From: Clostridiales bacterium UBA4717
Lineage (GTDB): Bacteria; Bacillota; Clostridia; Oscillospirales; CAG-272
Direction: 5' to 3'
DNA: 6,137 bases
NCBI GenBank assembly: GCA_002404395.1
Contig: DHJP01000073.1
Location: 16,707 to 22,843, forward strand
In this document: positions 1 through 4,945 of the stretch, one piece after another
Position numbering within the stretch: position 1 is the first letter of the stretch
Layout: every line of letters begins with the position of its first letter
Notes under the pieces: generated by a model
The model's database searches: none
What the model was told of the DNA's origin: nothing
Seen by the model: the letters and a program-made list of their open reading frames with translations, nothing else
Made by a program: the position numbers and the translations under genes

Positions 1-402
1 GACGGCGACGTTATGAGCGACATGGTCGCAACCGCATACGGAAGCCTTGCAATGATGACCTCGGTGTTGGTTTCTCCCGAAGGCGTATACGAATACGAAG
101 CGGCTCACGGAACCGTGCAACGTCACTATTACAAATATCTCAAAGGCGAAAAGACCTCCACGAACAGTGTCGCAACCATATTCGCATGGTCGGGCGCACT
201 CAGAAAACGCGGCGAGCTTGACTCCCTCCCCGCGCTTTGCGACTATGCCGACAAACTTGAAAAAGCCACGATCGACACGATTGAAGACGGAGTTATGACC
301 GGCGACCTCGCCGCCATGTCTACACTTGAAAACAAGCGCAAGGTTGATTCAGAAGAATTTCTGGTCGAGATCGGAAAGAGACTCGATCTGCTGCTCGGAT
401 AA
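1..402 (+). CDS. icd: NADP-dependent isocitrate dehydrogenase, C-terminal part (5' truncated by window edge)
   Basis: Oxidative decarboxylation of isocitrate to 2-oxoglutarate with NADP, in the cytosol. The reading frame is open from base 1 and enters mid-protein, so the methionine at 13 is internal and 133 residues are visible. The fragment begins DGDVMSD, which matches the YDGDVxSD metal-binding segment of the homodimeric eukaryote-type enzyme; the aspartates at fragment residues 3 and 7 correspond to metal ligands of human IDH1 (D275, D279). Next come [22 protein letters not shown] (the Arg-His pair binds the NADP 2'-phosphate in this family), and [12 protein letters not shown], a good match to TSTNPIASIFAW. 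The C-terminus is shorter than in animal enzymes and ends LLLG. The catalytic Tyr and Lys lie upstream of the window. A terminator follows directly, so this gene is probably transcribed separately from the genes downstream. Family assignment is secure. Confidence 0.96.
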   Translation, partial: DGDVMSDMVATAYGSLAMMTSVLVSPEGVYEYEAAHGTVQRHYYKYLKGEKTSTNSVATIFAWSGALRKRGELDSLPALCDYADKLEKATIDTIEDGVMTGDLAAMSTLENKRKVDSEEFLVEIGKRLDLLLG

Positions 403-410
403 AAATATGC

Positions 411-452
411 TTCGCGGTCGCAGCCGTTACACGCCCGACCGCGAATACTTTT
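411..452 (+). terminator. Intrinsic terminator after icd
   Basis: A perfect 10-bp stem pairs TTCGCGGTCG (411-420) with CGACCGCGAA (436-445) around a 15-base loop. A short T-rich tail (TACTTTTA) follows, and an A-run (401-405) lies just 5'. It starts 8 bases after the icd stop and ends about 25 bases before the regulator start. The T-tract is interrupted and the loop is rather large, so termination may be partial and some transcription of the regulator could come from readthrough. Confidence 0.75.
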
Positions 453-477
453 ATATGACGACAGGCGGTAAATATGT

Positions 478-1296
478 ATGAAAACTTTTACCGATGAGCT
501 TGTATTCCCCGAAGGCTCCGGCGGATACAAGTTCCAAATGACAAACTACCGAAAGCTTTCGCGTACAGTGCATGACCACACTTTTTACGAGCTGATCTAC
601 GTTGTATCGGGTCAGGTATCGCATATCATAAACGACACCGAGCTTTCAATGGGGCGTCACAGCGCGGTAATCCTCGTCCCCGGAGATTCGCATCTGTTTG
701 ATTCTCAATCGGTGGACGCTTCGCTTGCGGTAATCTCCTTTTCAAGCGCCGAGGCGGAAAAGTTCATTTCACTGTACGGAAACGTGTTCGACCGCAAGGG
801 CAAGCTGCCTGCGCTTTTGAAAATCGGAGAAGCGGACGCGGTTGACTTGAATCACATTTGCGAAAACATAAAAGGTTTTATGGACGAGCAATCACTGCTA
901 TATGTCAAAATACTGCTCGGCAAGTTCGTACACCTAAAGGCCTCGGGAGTTCAAGAGCGCGAAATGCTTCCGAAAGGACTTGCGGAAGCACTTGAAAAAT
1001 ATTGCAGTCCCGAACACATATCCGAAGATGTTGAGGCGCTTGAACGCTTTTCCGGATACAGCAAAACGCATCTCACTCGGCTCATGAAAAAGCATTTGAA
1101 CACCACCGTTCACGAATATATCAAAAACAGAAGATTAGCTCTTGCCTATGAGCTGATCGTATCCACCGACAAGTCTTTTGAAGAAATTTCAGAATCGGTC
1201 GGCTATAACAGCTTCAGTTATTTCTATCGGATCTTTACCGACAAATTCAAAGTTTCACCATCAAATCTAAGAAAAAGCGAGCTCATGTCCATATGA
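478..1296 (+). CDS. AraC-family transcriptional regulator with N-terminal cupin (ChbR-like architecture)
   Basis: A 272-residue DNA-binding regulator of the usual AraC/XylS length. The N-terminal half is a cupin ligand-sensing domain: HDHTFYELIYVVSG at about 32-45 and VPGDSHLF at 67-74, with a histidine-rich pattern like that of the E. coli chito-oligosaccharide regulator ChbR. The C-terminal about 95 residues form the double helix-turn-helix: the first HTH lies near 186-207 (FSGYSKTHLTRLMKKHL) and the second near 234-256. The family signature SVGYNSFSYFYRIFTDKF is followed by the typical VSPSNLRK. The start at 478 is supported by AGGCGG at 463-468, 9 bases upstream; an overlapping ATG at 474 is out of frame. 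The gene lies directly upstream of a promoter and a four-gene sugar operon on the same strand, and is separated from it by its own terminator. It is therefore the likely local activator or repressor of that operon (inference). The ligand is unknown and ChbR function is not implied. Confidence 0.93.
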   Translation: MKTFTDELVFPEGSGGYKFQMTNYRKLSRTVHDHTFYELIYVVSGQVSHIINDTELSMGRHSAVILVPGDSHLFDSQSVDASLAVISFSSAEAEKFISLYGNVFDRKGKLPALLKIGEADAVDLNHICENIKGFMDEQSLLYVKILLGKFVHLKASGVQEREMLPKGLAEALEKYCSPEHISEDVEALERFSGYSKTHLTRLMKKHLNTTVHEYIKNRRLALAYELIVSTDKSFEEISESVGYNSFSYFYRIFTDKFKVSPSNLRKSELMSI

Positions 1297-1308
1297 GCCC
1301 GCTTTTTT
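1272..1308 (+). terminator. Intrinsic terminator overlapping the regulator's stop codon
   Basis: AAAAAGCG (1272-1279) pairs with CGCTTTTT (1300-1307), and GCTCAT (1281-1286) pairs with ATGAGC (1293-1298). One A/C mismatch separates the two blocks and the loop is 6 bases. The T-run is 1303-1308. The TGA stop (1294-1296) and the last seven or so sense codons lie inside the hairpin, so a translating ribosome would cover part of it. This insulates the regulator from the downstream operon. The A and T flanks would let it work in both directions, but no - strand gene is seen. Confidence 0.88.
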
Positions 1309-1358
1309 ATTAGTTTAAAAAATGGCTCAAAATTACCATAACATGATTTTAAATCGCA

Positions 1359-1387
1359 TTGCTTGTCACGCCCGTTTGTTTTATAAT
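1359..1387 (+). promoter_or_regulatory. Sigma-A promoter of the four-gene operon
   Basis: The -35 box is TTGCTT (1359-1364), the spacer is exactly 17 bases, and the -10 box is a perfect TATAAT (1382-1387). Transcription would begin near 1394. The -35 box matches only the TTG part of TTGACA, as expected for a promoter that needs an activator. The preceding 60 bases are AT-rich (1309-1358) and are where an AraC-type protein could bind. No convincing direct-repeat operator was identified there. Confidence 0.7.
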
Positions 1388-1486
1388 TCAAGCGTAAGGC
1401 GAAATGAGCCGCAGCAGATCCTTCAAACGGTCGCACGGTAAAGAAGTCTGCAAAAACGCCCGTTTCCTTCAATGAGGTTTTGCACT

Positions 1487-1510
1487 GACTTCGCGCGTAC
1501 GCGTAAAGTC
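1487..1510. promoter_or_regulatory. 24-bp interrupted palindrome, candidate operator or RNA hairpin
   Basis: The site is built as GACTT, two bases, the perfect 10-bp palindrome CGCGTACGCG (1494-1503), two bases, AAGTC. Ten of the twelve half-site positions are symmetric about the 1498/1499 centre. It lies about 95 bases downstream of the predicted transcription start. It could bind a dimeric repressor as a roadblock, or act as a hairpin in the mRNA that competes with the 1443-1492 stem. Confidence 0.4.
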
Positions 1511-1557
1511 CCGAACCACCCGGAAGTTTCCGCTTTAAAATTGCGTTTGTTTTTTGA

Positions 1558-1572
1558 GTCGGCACCGCCGAC
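1558..1572 (+). promoter_or_regulatory. Hairpin immediately upstream of the Shine-Dalgarno of the first operon gene
   Basis: GTCGGC (1558-1563) pairs perfectly with GCCGAC (1567-1572) over a 3-base ACC loop. AAGGGGGA (1573-1580) follows directly and serves as the ribosome binding site for the ATG at 1588. It may keep the site exposed or protect the 5' side of the mRNA. A hairpin of the same size and context precedes the last operon gene (4919-4933). Confidence 0.5.
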
Positions 1573-1587
1573 AAGGGGGATTATATT

Positions 1588-2406
1588 ATGATCAATTCGC
1601 GTTTAGCCGCATCTACCATGACCTATCGCGCCTCAACGCTTGAGCACGCGCTTACCCGTCTCAAAGCACACGGGTTTGATAAAATCGAGCTTTGTACCGC
1701 TGAAGATTGGATCCCGCACGTTGATTTGCTGCATTTAACTAACGCTCAACTTGAACGGATCGTGAATATGGTAAAACGGATCGGCGTAGAAATAATCGGA
1801 GTAAACGTCGGCGGAGCCAAGGGACTTGAGCCGGACAACAACAGCTTTGACAGCAAAAACTTCACGATAGTAAACAACGCCTGCAAGCTTGCATCTGCGC
1901 TCGGCGCCGGGTTTGTAACTATTGCAACGGACAGCATAATCGAAGGCGCAGAACTTGACGCACGAATGAACGCCGCCGCTGATTTCAACCGCGCGGCATA
2001 CGAAATTGCGAAGCACTACGGAGTTTTGCTTTCGGTCGAAGCTCCGCACAAAAAGAGTATTTCGGAAAACGCAGAACTTGCAAAAAAATATTGGAGCTGT
2101 CAGGATGAGAAAATCAAGTGCACTTTTGACGACGCTCATCTTGTATGCGCAGGCGACGACCCCGTTGCTGTTGCCGAAAGCCTTGCGGAGCGCATAATTC
2201 ACGTGCACCTCAGAGACGCGATCGAAGGCAATTCACTGCTTAGATACGGAGAAGGCTGCTTTGATTTTCAAAGATTCATCGACAAGCTCAATTTACTCGG
2301 ATATACCGGCTGTTTCTCTATGGAATATCCGGTAGAAAGCGAAGCTGAAAGTGAAGAGCGGATCGTTAAGAGCATTAAATTTTTCGATAGCATTAAATTC
2401 GACTGA
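1588..2406 (+). CDS. Sugar phosphate isomerase/epimerase-like TIM-barrel protein (xylose-isomerase-like / AP endonuclease 2 family)
   Basis: A 272-residue cytosolic enzyme of normal family length, with no signal peptide. The alternating strand-helix pattern of the barrel is readable: LAASTMTY at the N-terminus, FDKIELC at 30-36, VEIIGVNV at 67-74, GFVTIATD at 108-115. Likely divalent-metal ligands fall at the family positions: E151 (LLSVEAPH), D181 (TFDDAH), H207 (HVHLRD) and E246 (FSMEYP); H184 and the YGEG segment (220-223) are also typical. The arginine found six residues after the metal histidine in D-tagatose/D-psicose 3-epimerases is E213 here, so it should not be called a ketose 3-epimerase. 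GGGGG at 1575-1579 supports the start. It is the first gene of the operon and lies 57 bases before the first oxidoreductase. The reaction may be isomerisation, epimerisation, dehydration or elimination on a keto sugar; the substrate is unknown. Confidence 0.9.
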   Translation: MINSRLAASTMTYRASTLEHALTRLKAHGFDKIELCTAEDWIPHVDLLHLTNAQLERIVNMVKRIGVEIIGVNVGGAKGLEPDNNSFDSKNFTIVNNACKLASALGAGFVTIATDSIIEGAELDARMNAAADFNRAAYEIAKHYGVLLSVEAPHKKSISENAELAKKYWSCQDEKIKCTFDDAHLVCAGDDPVAVAESLAERIIHVHLRDAIEGNSLLRYGEGCFDFQRFIDKLNLLGYTGCFSMEYPVESEAESEERIVKSIKFFDSIKFD

Positions 2407-2463
2407 GATCCTGCAAACGTCAAAAATACATCTGAATAACAGCAAGCGCATATAGGAGAAAAT

Positions 2464-3591
2464 ATGGAAAAAGTCAGAATCGCCGTCGTCGGTCTCAACC
2501 GCGGCGCAAATTTAGCAAAGCATATACTTAATTACTGCCAAAAGAAGCTTGACCTCGTTGCAGTATGCGACATCAACCGCGAAAAAGCGGATAATTTTGC
2601 AAAGGAACATTCGATCGGACGTGTATATTACAGCCTTGATGAACTGCTTAAGGAAGAAGATATAGAAGCCGTGGTGCTGGCAACTCCGATACCGCTTCAT
2701 GCAGAGCAGGTCACAGCCGTGCTTGAATCCGGAAAACACGTGCTTTCCGAAGTCGTATCGGCACTGACCTTTGACGAGTGCAGAAAAATTCATGCCGCAG
2801 TCAAAAAGAGCGGTAAGAAATATATGCTTGAAGAAAACTATTGTTATTACAGACCGCTCACAATTGTAAAGAACATGGCGGACGCGGGATTGCTCGGCGA
2901 TATCTATTATGCCGAATGTGATTATCTTATGGACTTCAATCAGAGAAAGGGCTTCCCGAACTCCGAAACATGGCGCGAGTCATGGCGACAGAAAGTCTAC
3001 TTTGACGTTAAGGGTCACCCCTACATTACTCACAGCTTAGGACCGCTCTCATATATTATGAACGATAAGATCAAAAGCGTCTCCTGCGTCGGCGCCGGAA
3101 AGCTTGACGGTATACACGCCGACCGCACCTGCGTTTTATTGTGCAAGACCGAAAAGGGCAATCTTATCCGGCTGAGACACGCTTTCATTTCGGCAAGACC
3201 CGATGTATATACCTACTACAGTCTGCAAGGCAGCCGCGGTTGCTACATGGGCGCCACCTCGGAACATGATATTCACAAAGTTCACCTGAGAGGCATTTGC
3301 AACAGCAACGAATGGAGAAATGTCTACGACTTCAAAGGCTTTCTTCCGAAAGAATGGGACGTATATCCCGAAGGCTTCTTTGGTGAATTTGAAAGCTCGG
3401 ACAACTGCCGTTCGCAGTACGATCACGGCGCACCGCTGTTACTCAATTCTTTTGCCGACGCAATAAGGAACGACACGACTCCCACTGTCAGCCTCGACTT
3501 CGCACTCAATTGGACCGCAGCGGGTATCGCGTCTCAGCTCTCGGCGGAAAACGGCGGCGAGTCGGTCGAAGTGCCAAGCTTTGATATATAA
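2464..3591 (+). CDS. Gfo/Idh/MocA-family NAD(P)-dependent oxidoreductase, GH109-like (paralogue 1)
   Basis: A 375-residue cytosolic protein. The N-terminal Rossmann fold (about 4-120) shows VVGLNRG at 8-14, D36 at the end of the second strand (suggesting NAD rather than NADP), and ATPIPLHAE at 73-81. The second, substrate-binding domain follows (GDIYYAE 145-151, GHPYITHSLGP 184-194). The usual catalytic-lysine motif EKP after GKHVL is replaced by SEV (95-97). Together with ENYCYYRP (124-131), Y187-x-T-H190 and the W...ENGG...VPSF C-terminus, this resembles the NAD-dependent alpha-N-acetylgalactosaminidases of GH109 as I recall them. It has no Tat or other export signal, unlike many GH109 proteins. 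AGGAGA (2454-2459) precedes the ATG. It is clearly homologous, at about half of positions by eye, to the next gene. Function could be sugar oxidation-reduction or redox-assisted glycoside cleavage; the family call is firm, the reaction is not. Confidence 0.92.
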   Translation: MEKVRIAVVGLNRGANLAKHILNYCQKKLDLVAVCDINREKADNFAKEHSIGRVYYSLDELLKEEDIEAVVLATPIPLHAEQVTAVLESGKHVLSEVVSALTFDECRKIHAAVKKSGKKYMLEENYCYYRPLTIVKNMADAGLLGDIYYAECDYLMDFNQRKGFPNSETWRESWRQKVYFDVKGHPYITHSLGPLSYIMNDKIKSVSCVGAGKLDGIHADRTCVLLCKTEKGNLIRLRHAFISARPDVYTYYSLQGSRGCYMGATSEHDIHKVHLRGICNSNEWRNVYDFKGFLPKEWDVYPEGFFGEFESSDNCRSQYDHGAPLLLNSFADAIRNDTTPTVSLDFALNWTAAGIASQLSAENGGESVEVPSFDI

Positions 3592-3641
3592 AAAGTTACC
3601 GCCTGTCACGCATTACGCGCAGTTATCAGCTCTGAAAGTTT

Positions 3642-3647
3642 GAGGTG
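3642..3647 (+). promoter_or_regulatory. Ribosome binding site that decides the start of paralogue 2
   Basis: GAGGTG lies 1 base before the ATG at 3649 but 7 bases before the in-frame ATG at 3655. Only the latter has workable spacing. The protein starting at 3655 (MLKLGVLGLNRG) also lines up with the N-terminus of paralogue 1, which favours 3655. Confidence 0.75.
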
Positions 3648-3654
3648 AATGATC

Positions 3655-4749
3655 ATGCTGAAGCTCGGTGTCCTCGGCCTGAACCGAGGCTGTAAATATG
3701 TCGGCAGAATAAATCTCGTGCATGATGCGGAAATTACCGCAATATGCGATATAAATAAAGAAAAAGCCGATCGGATCGCAAAAGAACATAATATTTCGCA
3801 GGTATTCTACGATTATCGCGATCTGCTCGCCTCAGATATTGACGCGGTCGTTGTCGCTACCCCGATAACACTCCACGCCGAGCACGTGATCGCGGCGCTC
3901 GGATCCGGAAAGCACGTGCTTTCCGAGGTAATTACCGCAACTACGGTCGAAGACTGCAAAGCCGTATACGACGCGGTCAAAAAAAGCAGCAAAAAGTACA
4001 TGATGGCGGAAAATTACTGCTACATACGTCCGCTTGACGTCGTAAGACGGATCGCGGCAGACGGCAAATTCGGAGATATATACTATGCAGAAAGCGTGTA
4101 CCTCAAGGATTTCGCCGAATACCGTCCGGATTTTCCCAATATCGGCGGTTGGAGACAGCCTACCTATTTCGGCAGAAAGGGTCATCCCTATATCACTCAC
4201 AGTATCGGACCGTTACTTAATATCATGAAAGAGAAGATCGTCAGCGTGCGTGCGCTCGGCGCCGGAAATATGTACGATATGATCGCCGACAACACCTGCG
4301 CTCTGCTTTGTAAGACCGAAAAAGGAAATCTCGTTTCGCTCAGAAGCAGTTTTGTGTCTCCGCGCCCCGACAACTTCATATATTATGCGCTTCAAGGCAA
4401 TGACGGCTGTTACCAAGGTCCGGTCGGCAACACCGATTTTCATAAGATAAACATTCGCGGAGTGACCGAAAAGAACGAATGGCGCAATGTATACGAGTTC
4501 AAAAATTACTACCCCGAAAAATTTTGCGGCGACGCCGTCCCTGCCGCAAACGAGCTTGACTGCGACTCGTATAAAGTGTTCGACAGCGGTTTTGCAAATA
4601 TGCTCCAAGACTTTATCAACTGTATTATAAACGACACCGAACCGCCGATAAACGCGGAGGATTCCGCCAATTGGACGCTGACCGGGCTGATGTCGGGTGT
4701 GTCAGTCGAAAATGACGGCGCGGAAATTGCAATTCCCACCCTAAAATGA
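3655..4749 (+). CDS. Gfo/Idh/MocA-family NAD(P)-dependent oxidoreductase, GH109-like (paralogue 2)
   Basis: A 364-residue protein from the preferred start (366 if the ATG at 3649 is used). It has the same layout as its upstream neighbour: VLGLNRG (6-12), D32 after the second strand, VATPITLHAE (68-77), SEV (90-92) in place of EKP, ENYCYIRP (119-126), GDIYYAE (140-146), and GHPYITHSIGP (176-186) with Y179 and H182. Long stretches are nearly identical to paralogue 1 (LLCKTEKGNL, KNEWRNVYEF against SNEWRNVYDF). Divergence is concentrated around residues 152-174 and 283-312, loops likely to shape substrate choice. The gap from paralogue 1 is 63 bases and has no terminator, so the two are probably co-transcribed. 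Tandem duplication followed by specialisation is the simplest origin. The two could act as successive oxidation and reduction steps, on different substrates, or as a hetero-oligomer; the sequence does not decide. Confidence 0.92.
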   Translation: MLKLGVLGLNRGCKYVGRINLVHDAEITAICDINKEKADRIAKEHNISQVFYDYRDLLASDIDAVVVATPITLHAEHVIAALGSGKHVLSEVITATTVEDCKAVYDAVKKSSKKYMMAENYCYIRPLDVVRRIAADGKFGDIYYAESVYLKDFAEYRPDFPNIGGWRQPTYFGRKGHPYITHSIGPLLNIMKEKIVSVRALGAGNMYDMIADNTCALLCKTEKGNLVSLRSSFVSPRPDNFIYYALQGNDGCYQGPVGNTDFHKINIRGVTEKNEWRNVYEFKNYYPEKFCGDAVPAANELDCDSYKVFDSGFANMLQDFINCIINDTEPPINAEDSANWTLTGLMSGVSVENDGAEIAIPTLK

Positions 4750-4863
4750 TAACGGCAGGATCAGCCGCACGACGGTACTGTCTGCACGAGTCGGACGGAC
4801 CACACGGAGTGGGTCGAAACTTATCTCAGCTTCATGTGAACAAAGACAAACTCTGCACGACAA

Positions 4864-4912
4864 GTTTTCCGAAAGTGAAGCAAGCGCTTTGATCTTTTCG
4901 ATTTCGGAAAAC
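4864..4912 (+). promoter_or_regulatory. Long intergenic hairpin without a T-run
   Basis: GTTTTCCGAAA (4864-4874) pairs perfectly, 11 bp, with TTTCGGAAAAC (4902-4912). Beyond one mismatch the stem extends with five more pairs (4876-4880 with 4896-4900, two of them G-U). The loop is 4881-4895. No T-tract follows, so it is not a conventional terminator. It could stabilise mRNA ends after processing, or attenuate. Confidence 0.5.
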
Positions 4913-4918
4913 CATTGA

Positions 4919-4933
4919 GCCGCACCGCGCGGC
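4919..4933 (+). promoter_or_regulatory. Hairpin immediately upstream of the Shine-Dalgarno of the transporter gene
   Basis: GCCGC (4919-4923) pairs with GCGGC (4929-4933) over a 5-base loop. ACGGAGA (4934-4940) follows directly as the ribosome binding site for the ATG at 4946. Total hairpin length (15 bases), position and the following ATTATA stretch closely match the 1558-1572 hairpin before the first operon gene. Confidence 0.45.
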
Positions 4934-4945
4934 ACGGAGATTATA

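Larger units (their letters stand above)
1394..1587 (+). promoter_or_regulatory. Long structured 5' leader of the operon (candidate regulatory RNA)
   Basis: About 190 bases lie between the predicted transcription start and the first operon gene, with no convincing small gene. Visible structure: (a) a 13-bp stem with one 2-base bulge, 1443-1455 (GAAGTCTGCAAAA) with 1478-1492 (TTTTGCA, bulge CT, GACTTC), and a 22-base loop; (b) an interrupted dyad at 1487-1510 whose left arm GACTT is the same segment used in stem (a), so the two are mutually exclusive; (c) a six-T run at 1550-1555 without a strong hairpin before it; (d) a compact hairpin at 1558-1572 next to the ribosome binding site. It does not match any riboswitch class I recognise. 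Regulatory function is an inference from the alternative pairings. Confidence 0.45.
4750..4945 (+). promoter_or_regulatory. Structured 196-base gap before the transporter gene
   Basis: No gene and no clear sigma-A promoter is seen. Visible elements: a small hairpin GACCAC (4798-4803) / GTGGGTC (4809-4815) with one bulged G; a 9-bp direct repeat TCTGCACGA at 4781-4789 and 4852-4860; a long hairpin at 4864-4912; and GCTTCA (4829-4834), which can pair with TGAAGC (4876-4881) inside that hairpin. A compact hairpin (4919-4933) then leads to the ribosome binding site. The gap is long for an operon interior and may tune transporter expression relative to the enzymes (inference). Confidence 0.4.

Noticed and set aside
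427..457. Possible promoter for the AraC gene (TTACAC with TTATAT or TATATG)
   Set aside because: Both boxes match poorly, the spacing is 18-19 bases, and the elements overlap the icd terminator hairpin. The true promoter of the regulator is not visible.
1364..1371. 8-mer TGTCACGC repeated at 3604-3611 and 6122-6129
   Set aside because: The last copy is simply the tRNA anticodon loop. The other two lie in different contexts with no shared flanks, so chance is sufficient.
1224..1574. 116-codon open frame on the - strand across the regulator end and the operon leader
   Set aside because: It runs through a terminator, a promoter and several hairpins, and shows no recognisable protein pattern.
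1735..2208. 157-codon open frame on the - strand inside the TIM-barrel gene
   Set aside because: It is antisense to a clearly conserved protein, has no ribosome binding site, and its translation resembles no family. It is a by-product of codon use on the + strand.
4864..4912. Terminator between the second oxidoreductase and the transporter
   Set aside because: The stem is strong but is followed by CATTGAGC, with no T-run, so it would not act as an ordinary intrinsic terminator.
4917..4940. T-box-like signal (CACCGCG near the transporter start)
   Set aside because: The conserved AGGGTGGNACCGCG core is absent, no antiterminator/terminator pair with a T-run follows, and the downstream gene is not a typical T-box target.
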